A stretch of 64,000 nt of DNA, from NCBI RefSeq assembly GCF_003086295.3, contig NC_092042.1:42269419-42333418 (forward strand). The letters run 5' to 3'. This document shows positions 11,502 to 21,569 of the stretch, piece by piece; within the stretch, counting starts at the first letter, position 1; each line of letters begins with the position of its first letter. The DNA is from Arachis hypogaea. Taxonomy: Eukaryota > Streptophyta > Magnoliopsida > Fabales > Fabaceae. The notes beneath the pieces were generated by a model, which was given only the letters and a program-made list of their open reading frames with translations, searched no databases and was not told the DNA's origin. The position numbers and the translations under genes were made by a program.

Positions 11502-11756
11502 GATGCCTAGACATCTTAGGCTAGTTTCACAAGCCTTTTTCATTAGTCTTTACTTGGTTTCATGCACTTTATTAGGCAATAAGTAAGCATTTGGATGAGA
11601 AATGCATGCATGTCTTGATTCATTCAAACATTGTTATTTATGAGCATTTTCATGAGATGAATGCAAGACTTACTTAATGCAATGAATGATGCATTATCTT
11701 GTGATTATGGCAAGGCTTTGATGCATTTTGTTTTATTGATGATAAGTGAGAAGAAG
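11502..11756 (+). repeat. Fragment of an A-type LTR (plus strand)
   Basis: Begins atgcctagacatcttaggctag and follows the first about 250 bp of the element A LTR, but in the opposite orientation to element A. It stops at 11756, where element B's LTR begins. The remainder should lie beyond B, outside the window. The bases agaag just before B may be one half of B's target duplication; this cannot be checked here. Confidence 0.65.
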
Positions 11757-13386
11757 TAATGAGCGGATAATTTATACGCTTTTTGGCATTGTTTTTTAGG
11801 TAGTTTCTAGTAGGATCTAGCTACTTTTAGGGATGTTTTCATTAGTTTTTATGTAAAATTCACATTTATGGACTTTACTATGAGTTTGTGTGTTTTTCTG
11901 TAATATCAGGTATTTTCTGGCTGAAATTGAGGGACATGAGCAAAAATCTGATTCAGGCTGAAAAAGGACTGCTGATGTTGTTGGATTATGAGCTCCCTGC
12001 ACTCGAAATAGATTTTCTAGAACTACAAAAATTCAGATGGCGGGCTCTCAACGACGTTGGAAATTAGACATCCAGAGCTTTCCAGCAATATATAATAGTC
12101 CATACTTTATTCAAGATTAGATGAACGCCAGTTCCATGCTGCATTCTGGAGTAAAACGCCAGAAACACGTTACAAACCAGAGTTAAACGCCAAAAACACG
12201 TTACAACTTTGCGTTTAACTCCAAAAGAAGCCTCTGCACATGTAAAGCTCAAGCTCAGCCCAAGCACGCACCAAAGTGGGCCCCGGAAGTGGATTTCTGC
12301 ATTTAGACTTATTTCTGTAAACCCTAGTAACTAGTCTAGTATAAATAGGACATTTTACTATTGTATTAGACATCTTTGGATTATTTTTGGATTACCTTAT
12401 GATCCTTTGATCACGTTTATGGGGGCTGGCCATTCGGCCATGCCTGGACCATCACTTATGTATTTTCAACGGTGGAGTTTCTACACACCATAGATTAAGT
12501 GTGTGGAGCTCTGCTGTACCTCGAGTTTCAATGGAAATACTACTATTTTCTATTCAATTCAGCTTATTCTTGTTCTAAGATATTTGTTACACTTTAACAT
12601 GATGAATGTGATGATCCGTGACACTCATCATCATTCTCACCTATGAACGCGTGACTGACAACCACTTCTGTTCTACCTTATACCGAGCGTGTATCTCTTA
12701 GATTCCTTAATCAGAATCTTCGTGGTATAAGCTAGAACCCTTTGGCGGCCATTCTTGAGAATCCAGAAAGTCTAAACCTTGTCTGTGGCATTCCGAGTAG
12801 GATTTAGGGATTGAATGACTGTGATGAGCTTCAAACTCGCGATTGTTGGGCATGGTGACAGACGCAAAAGAATCAATGGATTCTATTCCGACATGATCGA
12901 GAACTGACAGATGATAAGCCGTGCTGTGACAAGAGAATTTGGACCATTTTCACTGAGAGGATGGGAAGTAGCCATTGACAACGGTGATGCCCTACATACA
13001 GCTTGCCATGGAAAGGAGTATGAAGGATTGAAGGAAGGTAGTAGGAAAGCAGAGATTCAACAGGGACAAAGCATCTCCAAACACTTATCTGAAATTCCCA
13101 CCAATGATTTACATAAGTATCTCTATCTTTATTTTATGTTTTATTTATTATTATTTTCGAAAACCATTATAACCATTTGAATCCACATAACTGGGATTTA
13201 CAAGATGACCATAGCATGCTTCATACCAACAATCTCCGTAGGATCGACCCTTACTCACGTAAGGTATTACTTGGACGACCCAGTGCACTTGCTGGTTAGT
13301 TGTGCGAAGTTGTGACAAAGTGTGATTCACGTTTGAGAGCGCTACCAAGCTTTTGGCGCCATTGTTGATGATCACAATTTTGTGCA
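11757..13386 (+). repeat. Element B 5' LTR
   Basis: Starts taatgagcggataatttatacgc; related LTRs start TGATGAGCGG, so the second base is mutated. It ends ttttgtgca at 13386, just before the PBS. U3 holds aacgccag/gcgtttaac palindrome halves (12120-12220) and a TTGGAAA...CTTTCCAGCAATATATAA hairpin block at about 12056-12104. TATA box tataaatagg at 12340-12349. A decayed second PBS-like unit, ttggcgccattgttgatga, lies inside the end at about 13352-13370. Confidence 0.82.
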
Positions 13387-13395
13387 CCAAGTTTT

Positions 13396-13415
13396 TGGCG
13401 CCGTTTTCGGGGATT
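13396..13415 (+). other. Element B primer-binding site
   Basis: tggcgccgttttcggggatt, the tRNA-Asp type with two substitutions, nine bases after the LTR end. It confirms plus-strand orientation. Confidence 0.8.
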
Positions 13416-14865
13416 GTTTAAGTTTGGACAACTGACGGTTCATCTTATTGCTCGGTATTAGGTAATTTTATTTTCAAAAAGTTTTAAAAAATCTTTCAAA
13501 ATTTTTTTTCTCTTTTTCGTTTTTCTAAAGATTATTTTCGAAAAAATACAAAAAAAATAATAAAATCATAAAAACCAAAAATATTTTTGTGTTTCTTGTT
13601 TGAGTCTAGTGTCAATTTTTAAGTTTGGTGTCAATTGCATGTTTTAAAAATTTATGCATTTTTCAAAAATTTCATGCATGGTGGTCTTCATGATCTTCAA
13701 GTTGTTATTGGTAAGTCTTCTTGTTTGATCTTGATATTTTCTTGTTTTGTGTTTTTTGTTGTTTCTCATATGCATTTTTGAATTCTTAGTGTCTAAATAT
13801 TAAAAAATTTCTAAGTTTGGTGTCTTGCATATTTTTCTTTTCTTGAAAATCTTTCAAAAATATGTTCTTGGTGTTCATCTTAACATTCATAGTGTTCTTG
13901 CATGCATTAAGTGTTTTGATATAAAATTTTCATGTTTTAGGTCATATTTGTGTTTTTCTCTCTCCTCATTAAAAATTCAAAAATAAAAAAATATCTTTTC
14001 CCTATTTTGCTCATAATTTTTGAAAATTTGAGTTGACTTAGTTAAAAAATTTTAAAACTTAGCTATTTCTTATAAGTCAAGTCAAATTTTCAATTTTAAA
14101 AATCTTATCTTTTCATAATCTTTTTCAAAAATCAGATCTTTTTCATCTTTTATTATTTTCAAAAATTTTTAAAATTTATTTTCAAAATTCTTTTTCTTAT
14201 CTTTATGTCAAATTTTTGAAAACTTTACTAACAATTAATGTGATTGATTCAGAAATTTGAAGTTTGTTACTTTCTTGTTAAGAAAGGTTCAATCTTTTAG
14301 TTTCTTGTTAGTCAAGTAATCAATTTTAATTTTAAAAATCAAATCTTTTCCAAAATATCTTTTTCAATCATATCTTTTTCAAATCATATCTTTTTCAAAA
14401 TTGATTTCAAAAATCTTTTTTAACTTCTTATCTTTTCAAAATTGATTTTCAAATCTTTTTCAACTAACTAATTGACTTTTTGTTTGTTTCTTATCTTTTT
14501 CAAATCCACCTAACTACTTCCCTCTCTCTAATTTTCGAAAATTACCTCCCTCTCTTTCAAAATTCTTTTAATTAACTAATTGTTTCAAATTTTAATTTTT
14601 AATTTTATTTCTTCTCCTAATTTTAAAAAATCACTAACCCTTTTTCAAAATTAATTTCGAAAATTATGTCACTCTCATCTCCTTCTATTTATTTATCTAC
14701 TAACACTTCTCTTCCACTCAAGAATTCGAACCCACTCTTCCCCCTTGTGTTTGGATTCTTACCTTTTCCTTCTTCTATTCTTTTCTTCTTCTACTAACAT
14801 AAAGGAATCTCTCTACTGTGGTAAAGAGGATCCCTATTATTTTTTTCTATTCCCTTCTTTTTCAT
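13416..14865 (+). other. Element B AT-rich 5' leader
   Basis: Untranslated leader of about 1.45 kb, strongly AT-rich. It has loosely tandem tctttttcaaa / aaatcatatcttttt units (about 14090-14480). The AAGTTTGGTGT motif occurs at about 13619 and 13812. The corresponding leader of C (42784-44228) has the same character. No open frame here is supported as a gene. Confidence 0.6.
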
Positions 14866-17194
14866 ATGAGCAGGAGCAAGGACAAGGACATTCTTGTTGA
14901 AGCAGATCCTGAACCTGAAAGGACTCTGAAGAGGAAACTAAGAGAAGCTAAATTACAACAATGCAGAGACAACCTTACAGAAATTTTCGAAAAGGAAGAG
15001 GAGATGGAAGCCGAAAATAATAATGTAAGGAGGATGCTTAGTGATTATACTACACCTACTTCCAAATTTGATGTAAGAAGCATCTCAATCCCTGCCATTG
15101 GAGCAAATAATTTTGACCTGAAACCTCAACTAGTTGCTTTAATGTAACAAAACTGCATGTTCCGTGGACTTCCATCAGAAGATCCCTATCAATTTTTAAC
15201 TTAATTCTTGTAGATCTGTGAGACTGTTAAGACTAATGGAGTAGATCCTGAAGTCTACAGGCTCATGCTTTTCCCTTTTGCCGTAAGAGACAGAGCTAGA
15301 ACATGGTTGGACTCACAACCCAAAGATAGCCTGGACTCTTGGGATAAGCTGGTCACGACCTTCTTGGCTAAGTTCTTTCCTCCTCAAAAGCTGAGCAAGC
15401 TTAGAATGGATGTTCAGATCTTCAAACAAAAATATGGTGAATCCCTCTATGAAGCTTGGGAAAGATACAAACAGATGATCAAAAAGTGTCCTTCTGACAT
15501 GCTTTCAGAGTGGACCATTTTGGATATATTCTATTATGGTCTATCTGAGTTCTCTAAGATGTCACTGGACCATTCTGCAGGTGGATCCATTTACCTAAAG
15601 AAAATGCCTGCAGAAGCTCAAGAACTCATTGACATGGTTGCAAATAACCAATTCATGTACACTTTCGAGAGGAATTCTGTGAGTAATGGGACGCCTCAGA
15701 GGAAGGGAGTTCTTGAAATTGATGCTCTGAATGCCATATTGGCTCAGAACAAAATGTTGACTCAGCAAGTCAACATGATTTCTCAAAGTCTGAATGGATG
15801 GCAAAATGCATCCAACAGTACTAAAGAGGCATCTTCTGAAGAAGAAGCTTATGATCCTGAGAACCCTACAATGGCAAAGGTGAATTACATGGGTGAACCC
15901 TATGGGAACACCTATAATTTCTCATGGAGAAATCATCCAAATTTCTCATGGAAGGATCAACAAAAGCCTCAACAAGGCTTTAATAATGGTGGAAGAAACA
16001 GGCTTAGCAATAGCAAGCCTTTTCCACCGCCTTCTCAGCAATAGACAGAGCATTTTGAGCAGAGCTCCTCTAGCTTAGCAAATATAGTCTCTGATCTGTC
16101 TAAGGCCACTTTAAGTTTCATGAGTGAAACAAGGTCATCTATAAGAAATTTGGAGGCACAAGTGGGCCAGCTGAGTAAAAAAATCACTAAAACTCCTCCT
16201 AGTACTCTCCCAAGCAATACTGAAGAGAATCCAAAAAGAGAGTGCAAGGCCATTGACATAATCAAAATGGCCGAACCTAGAGAGGAAGGGGAGGACATGA
16301 ATCCCAATGAGGAAGACCTTATAGGACGTCTCCCAAACAAGAAGGAGTTCCCTATTGAGGACCTAAAGGAATCTGAGGCTCATATAGGTACCATAGAGAT
16401 TCCTTTAAACCTCCTTCTGCCATTCATGAGCTCTGAAAACTATTCATCCTCTAAAGAGGATGAAGATGTAACTGGAGAGAAGTTGCTCAATATCTAGGAG
16501 CTATCATGAAGCTGAATGCCAAGTTGTTTGGTAATGAGACTTGGGAAGATGCACCTCCCTTGCTCATTAGTGAACTAGATACATGCGTTCAGCAAACTTT
16601 ACCTCAAAAGAAACAAGATCCTGGTAAATTCTTAATACCATGTACCATAGGCACCATGACCTTTGAGAAGGCGCTGTGTGACCTAGGGTCAGATATAAAT
16701 CTTATGCCACTCTCTGTAATGGAGAAGCTGGGATCTTTGAGGTACAGGCTGCCGCGTTCTCATTAGAGATGGCAGACAAGTCAATAAGACAAGCTTATGG
16801 ATTGGTAGAGGATGTGTTAGTGAAGGTTGAAGGACTTTACATCCCTTTTGATTTCATAATCTTAGACACTAGGAAGGAGGAGGATGAATGCATCATCCTT
16901 GAAAGACCCTTTCTAGCCACAGCAGGAGCTGTGATTGATGTTGACAGAGGAGACCTAGTCCTTCAATTGAATAGGGACTACTTGGTATGTAAAGCTCAAG
17001 GATCTTCCTCTGCAACCATAGAGAGGAAGCATGAAAAGCTTCTCTCAATACAGAGTCAAACAAAGCCCCAAAAATCAAACTCTAAGTTTGGTGTTGGGAG
17101 GCCACAACCAAACTATAAGTTTGGTATTGAACCCCCACATTCAAACTCTAAGTTTGGTGTTGGGAGTCCACAACATCGACCTGATCACCTGTGA
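14866..17194 (+). pseudogene. gag-pro: Element B gag-protease, decayed
   Basis: The frame starts with ATG 14866 (MSRSKDKDILVEADPEPERT), matching the N-terminus of element C Gag. A Retrotrans_gag region follows (LMLFPFAVRDRARTWLDSQP at about 15265, then LYEAWERYKQ). A retropepsin-like domain has LCDLGSDINLMP near 16675 and LERPFLATA near 16900. Breaks: in-frame stops at 15145, 15202, 15211 and 16042, a frameshift near 16475 and another near 16733. The C-terminus repeats SKFG(V/I) three times, encoded by the AAGTTTGGTGT motif. Without breaks it would be one Gag-PR polyprotein making the particle and its protease. No RT domain follows. Confidence 0.85.
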
Positions 17195-17243
17195 AGCTCC
17201 ATGAGAGCACACTGTCAAGCTAGTGACATTAAAGAAGCGCTTA

Positions 17244-17259
17244 TTGGGAGGCAACCCAA
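17244..17259 (+). other. Conserved post-ORF hairpin
   Basis: TTGGGAGGCAACCCAA, 50 bp after the gag-protease stop, preceded by gtgacattaaagaagcgctta. Same unit as at 6188, 28791, 40410 and 54558. Confidence 0.7.
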
Positions 17260-17404
17260 TTTTTATTTATCTAATTTTATTTTTATTTTTCTTTTATGTT
17301 TTATTAGGTTCATGATCATGTGGAGTCACAAAACAATTGCTAAAATTAAAAACAGAATCAAAAACAGTAGAAGAAATAGCACACCCTGGAGGAAGAGCTT
17401 ACTG

Positions 17405-17690
17405 GCATTTAAACGCCAGTAAGGAACATCTGGCGGGCGTCCAACGCCAGAATAGAGCATGAATCTGGCATTGAACGCCAGAAACATGCAGCAGTCTAGC
17501 ATTCAAATGCCAGGATTGCACCCTGAGAAAAGCTGCCGTTAAACGCCAGAAACAAGCATGGAACTGGCGTTTACGCCAGAAACATGCTGTAGATTGGCAT
17601 TGAACACCCAAAACAAGCATGGAACTGGCGTTTAACACCAGAAACAAGCATTAATCTGGTGTTGAACGCCAGGACTGCATGCAGAGGGCA
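17405..17690 (+). repeat. GGCGTTTAACGCC palindrome array upstream of ORF3 (B)
   Basis: About ten diverged copies of tggcgTtnAacgccag spaced 20-35 bp. The equivalent positions in D (28384-28684) and C (40097-40268) hold the same array. It lies between the post-ORF hairpin and the internal TATA box, like an upstream element of a promoter. Confidence 0.7.
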
Positions 17691-18005
17691 TTTTACACGC
17701 CTCATTGGTGTAGGGATGATAAATACTTAACACCTCAGGATCTGTGGACCCCACAGGATCATCTCAGAATCTGTGGACCCCACATGATTCCTACATACCT
17801 CAACTCACCTTCTTTCTTCTTCACATAGTCCGATAACACTCTTCCCCAAAAACCCTTCACCAATCACCTCAATTTCTTTTCTCATCACCTCTTCACCACT
17901 CACATCCATCCACTCTTCCCCATAAACCCCACCTACCTTCAAATTCAAAATCCTTTTCCCACCCAAACCCACCCTAATGACTGAACCTACTACCCTCTCC
18001 CTCCA

Positions 18006-18015
18006 CTATATAAAC
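18006..18015 (+). promoter_or_regulatory. Internal TATA box upstream of ORF3 (B)
   Basis: ctatataaac, followed by a pyrimidine-rich leader (cacatcacaacc, ctctcttctccc) and the ORF3 ATG about 205 bp downstream. C and D have TATA boxes at the matching place (39797-39806, 28127-28138). A conserved ggatctgtggacccc block precedes it at about 17738 and recurs in C near 40020. Promoter activity is inferred. Confidence 0.6.
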
Positions 18016-18138
18016 CCCTCTATCCTTCTTCATTTTCACACATCACAACCCTCTCTTCTCCCCCTTGGCCGAATACACTACCCTCTCTCTTTCTCTCTCC
18101 TTCATATCTTCTTCTTCTTCTTCTATTCTTTCTTTTCT

Positions 18139-18173
18139 TTGCTCGAGGGCGAGCAATATTCTAAGTTTGGTGT
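18139..18173 (+). promoter_or_regulatory. Hairpin plus AAGTTTGGTGT module before ORF3 (B)
   Basis: Perfect 7-bp stem TTGCTCG / CGAGCAA (18139-18156), then ctaagtttggtgt (18161-18173), 39 bp before the ORF3 ATG. Same arrangement as the module that abuts 3' LTRs. Confidence 0.7.
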
Positions 18174-18211
18174 GGTAAAATCATAGCTTTTTTGTTTTTC
18201 CATAACCATCT

Positions 18212-18463
18212 ATGGCACCTAAGGCCGGAGAAACCTCTAGAAAGAGGAAAGGGATGACAAAAGCTTCCACCTCCGAGTCATGGGAGATTGAGAGATTCAT
18301 CTCGAAGGTCCATCAAGACCACTTCTATGAAGTTGTGGCCAAGAAGAAGGTGATCCCTGAGGTCCCTTTCATGCTCAAGAAAAATGAGTATCCGGTGATC
18401 CGACATGAGATCCAAAGAAGAGGTTGGGAAGTTCTGACCAACCCCATTCAACAAGTCAGAATC
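18212..18463 (+). pseudogene. ORF3 of element B, 5' part (cut by insertion)
   Basis: Starts MAPKAGETSRKRKG and runs 84 codons to the insertion point. The product resembles what legume annotations call a putative plant transposon protein (Transposase_32 type domain, from memory). Element C ORF3 begins with nearly the same residues (MASKARETSRKRKG). The basic start, RKRK, could be a nuclear localisation signal. The gene is broken by the X array; the last five bases (gaatc, 18459-18463) are repeated at 62435-62439, and its frame continues after the repeat at 62440. Biochemical function is unknown; it occupies the env-like position of Athila elements. Confidence 0.8.
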
Positions 18464-19811
18464 TGATCAGGGGAAAACTTGTCTCTCAACAAATCTCCAT
18501 TCGGCAAGTGTACCGAATTTGTCGTCAAGTAAAAACTCACAATAGAGTGAGGTCGAATCCCACAGGGATTGATTGATCAAGCAACTTTAATTAGAGGAAT
18601 GTTCTAGTTAAGCGAATCCATGAATAGAGTTGATACTTGCAGAAAATAAAATGGCGGGAAAGTAAATGACTGAAAGTAAATTGCAGAATTGTAATTGGGA
18701 ATGGGGGAATTGCTCATAAAAGTAAATTGCAGAAATTAAAGAGAATGGGTAAGATCAGAAATGGGGAGTTCATTGGGCTCAGGAGATGTTGCCTTCTCCG
18801 GATCAATTTCATTCTCATCTCTTCCTCAATCAATGCACTCATTGATCTCCTTCGCAATCTTAAGTGATTGAACAACAATTTCTTGTGGTTCAATCTCTCA
18901 AATCTTGATCAATAGCCAATTCCTTGGTCAATTGCTCATGAGAAGAGATGAAGTATGGTCACTGATTATACCACATGCATTTCCCAAATCAAGTGTTGAG
19001 AGGGTTATAGCCACATACCCATCCACACCCAATGTGGTCCAGCATGAGAAAGCATTTCTAGCTGATCTCTTCATTCCTCTTTCAAGGTTCCGAAGAGATC
19101 CAAGTTTGAATAGCTTCTTTTCCAAGATAACTATCCAATTGGATGAAGATCGAAAGCTTTCAAGTAAAATCAAGAGGAAAGATAGAAGAAGAATAATGAA
19201 AACTAGTATTGATCCATCAAATTACAACAGAGCTCCCTAACCCAATGAAATGGGTTTAGTTGTTCATAGCTCTAGAAATCAAAATCAAAGATGGAGAATA
19301 CATCATAAAGCTAGAAGTGCAGAGAAAGTAAAATACAAAGAGTAGTTCTATTTCCTAGCTCTCCGTCCGTCCCTTAAACAATTCAAAGCTACTCCTATAT
19401 ATACTATTCTTCTCAGCTTCTAGTTGGCTCTTCACGTCTTGGGCCTTTGGGTCTTGAGTTTGAAGCAGTTCCTTTCTTCATTTGGGCTTGGCTTTACTTG
19501 CAGAGAGAAAGTGTGAAGTGGGTAGAGACTTTAGCTCAAGACGTCAGGGGTGTTTAACATTTAGCGAAAGTATAAGTTTGAGAACGTTAGTGACAATTAA
19601 CATTGTCACTAACGTTCCAATGCACCCCTTAGCCTCACGTTAAAGTCCACGTTAACTAGGTTAACGTGGCTTCTAACGTGGCTTTTGCCAACCTTCGAGA
19701 ACGTTAGTGACACTCAACATTGTCACTAACGTTCCAGTGTGCCCATTCTTGCTTCACGTTAAAGCCCACGTTAACTAAGTTAACGTGGCTTCTAACGTGG
19801 CTTTTGCCAAC
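18464..19811 (-). repeat. Family X LTR L1, truncated
   Basis: Aligns from its first base (tgatcaggggaaaac) with L2-L4 up to about 19811, then switches abruptly to gag sequence. The missing part is the U3 start and most of the palindrome array; only two units (19581-19811) remain. TATA box at 19395-19404 (ctatatatac). The left TSD gaatc is 18459-18463. A 111-codon plus-strand frame at 18905-19240 recurs in all four LTRs simply because they are copies. Confidence 0.8.
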
Positions 19812-21282
19812 CTAAGAGTGATAGCTTGACACTCCTCTGGTCAAAATCCTTCAGTTTCTTCCCACTCCTAAGAGTGATAGCTTGACACTCCTCTTTTTTG
19901 CTTCGGTTGTTGCTAGAAGTCTGATTGAATAGGTAACCAACTTGTGTCTCAAGCTTCTCGATGGCAGCATCTTGGTTCTGCATATTTGACTGCACTTCCT
20001 CTCGGAATGTTTTATTGTCTTGGATGTCTCTGCATATGCTTTCAAGTAATGTTTCAATCTTAGAGATTTTGTCATCAAATGAAGAATGGGCTGTATTGTT
20101 GTTGGGGTTGTGACGTCTCTGATTTTGGCCTTGGTCTTGTTGATTCCCCCAACCAAAGTTTGGGTGATTCCTCCATCTAGGGTTGTAGGTCTTTGAGTAT
20201 GGATCATGGTTTTTTCTAGGTAAATTCCTAATGTAGTTAGCTTACTCCTGAGTGCCCTCTTCCTCTTCACTTGCTTCCTCTTGAGTTGAAGTGGTGATTG
20301 CTGCTACTTGACTTCTTTCCATCTTCTTGGTGAGGTCAGCTAGCTGCTTGGTGATGAGCTTGTTTTGAGTCAGCAGAGCATCTACATTGTTTAGCTCCAT
20401 TACCCCTCTAGTGTTCCCTCTTTCGGAAGCATAGAAGTAGTCGTTCTCAGCTACAATTTCAATGACATCTATGGCTTCTTCAATGGTCTTCTTCTTGTTC
20501 AAGGATCCTCCAGAGGAATGATCTACTGCCTTCTTTGATTCATATGACAAGCCTTCATAGAAGATATGCAACTGCACCCATTCATTAAACATATTTGGTG
20601 GACACCTTCTTGTTAGGTCTTTGAACCTTTCCCAAGCTTCATAAAGTGTCTCCCCATCTTGCTGTCTGAATGTCTGTACTTCAGTTCTCAGCCTATTGAT
20701 CCTTTGCGGGGGGTAAAACCTTGCCAAAAACTTATTCACTACCTCCTCCCAAGTTGTCAGGCTTTCTTTTGGGAAGGATTCGAGCCATTTGAATGCCTTG
20801 TCCCTGAGTGAGAAAGGGAACAAGAGCAGCCTATAGACATCCTGGTGGACTCCATTGGACTTCACTGTGTCACAAATCCTCAAGAAGATGGTCAAGTGTT
20901 GATTCGGATCTTCTTGAGCACCTCCTCCAAATGAGCAATTATTCTGCACAAGAGTGATGAGCTGAGGTTTTAGTTCAAAATTGTTGGCATGGATGGTTGG
21001 CTTTTGGATGCTACTTCCGCAGTTCCCTGGGTTTGGGTTGATATAAAAGCCCAAGACTCTTCTATCCTCCCCACCAGGATTTGCTCTACCTCCTCCACCA
21101 TTGTTGTGAACCTCTTCCTCACGATAGTCTTCCATGGTTGTTTCAAAGTATTCTTCAAAGTGTTCCTCCTCTTCTTCAGCACTAACCACACGTTTTTCTT
21201 TTGCCTCCCTTCTTAATCTCAAGAAGGTTCTCTCAGGTTCAGAATCAAAGAAAGTTGAAGCCCTACCTCTTCTCCCTGTCAT
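19812..21282 (-). pseudogene. gag: X internal region I1: gag N-terminal fragment
   Basis: Gag starts at ATG 21282 (MTGRRGRASTFFDSEPERT) and is open for 346 codons. The Retrotrans_gag core LLLFPFSLRDKAFKWLESFP and LYEAWERFKDLTRRCPP is present. An in-frame TAA at 20242-20244 precedes continued homology to 19812, where everything downstream (protease, polymerase and the 3' end) is deleted and fused into L1. At the junction a 26-bp piece (ctaagagtgatagcttgac...) appears twice, at 19812 and 19867, as if copied as filler during repair. No zinc-knuckle CCHC motif is visible. Confidence 0.82.
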
Positions 21283-21544
21283 ACAACCAACAGAGTACAG
21301 GCAAAGAAAAGAAATGCAGAGAGTATTTTGTTAGGATTACTGTTAGTGTCAGTGATGCATTATATCAAACAGTTAGTGGGGTTAGTGAACTGAATTGTAA
21401 ATAACAAAGAAAAACTAAGAAACAGGAGAGGGGAGAAATTAACTAAGACAGAAAGCAAATTACTCAAACAGAAAATTAAATCAAACAAAACAAAAATACT
21501 CAATCTAGTGATCCTCTAATGTAATCATTGTCGATGCACAATCA

Positions 21545-21563
21545 ATCCCCGGCAACGGAGCCA
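21545..21563 (-). other. Primer-binding site of X internal region I1
   Basis: Plus-strand atccccggcaacggagcca, the tRNA-Asp complement with one substitution (c to a). It lies six bases from L2. Confidence 0.8.
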
Positions 21564-21569
21564 TAAACT

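Noticed and set aside
18905..19240. 111-codon plus-strand ORF conserved in four places (also 22011, 51150, 60631)
   Set aside because: All four lie inside copies of the same X LTR, antisense to the element. Their conservation follows from LTR duplication and they show no domain.
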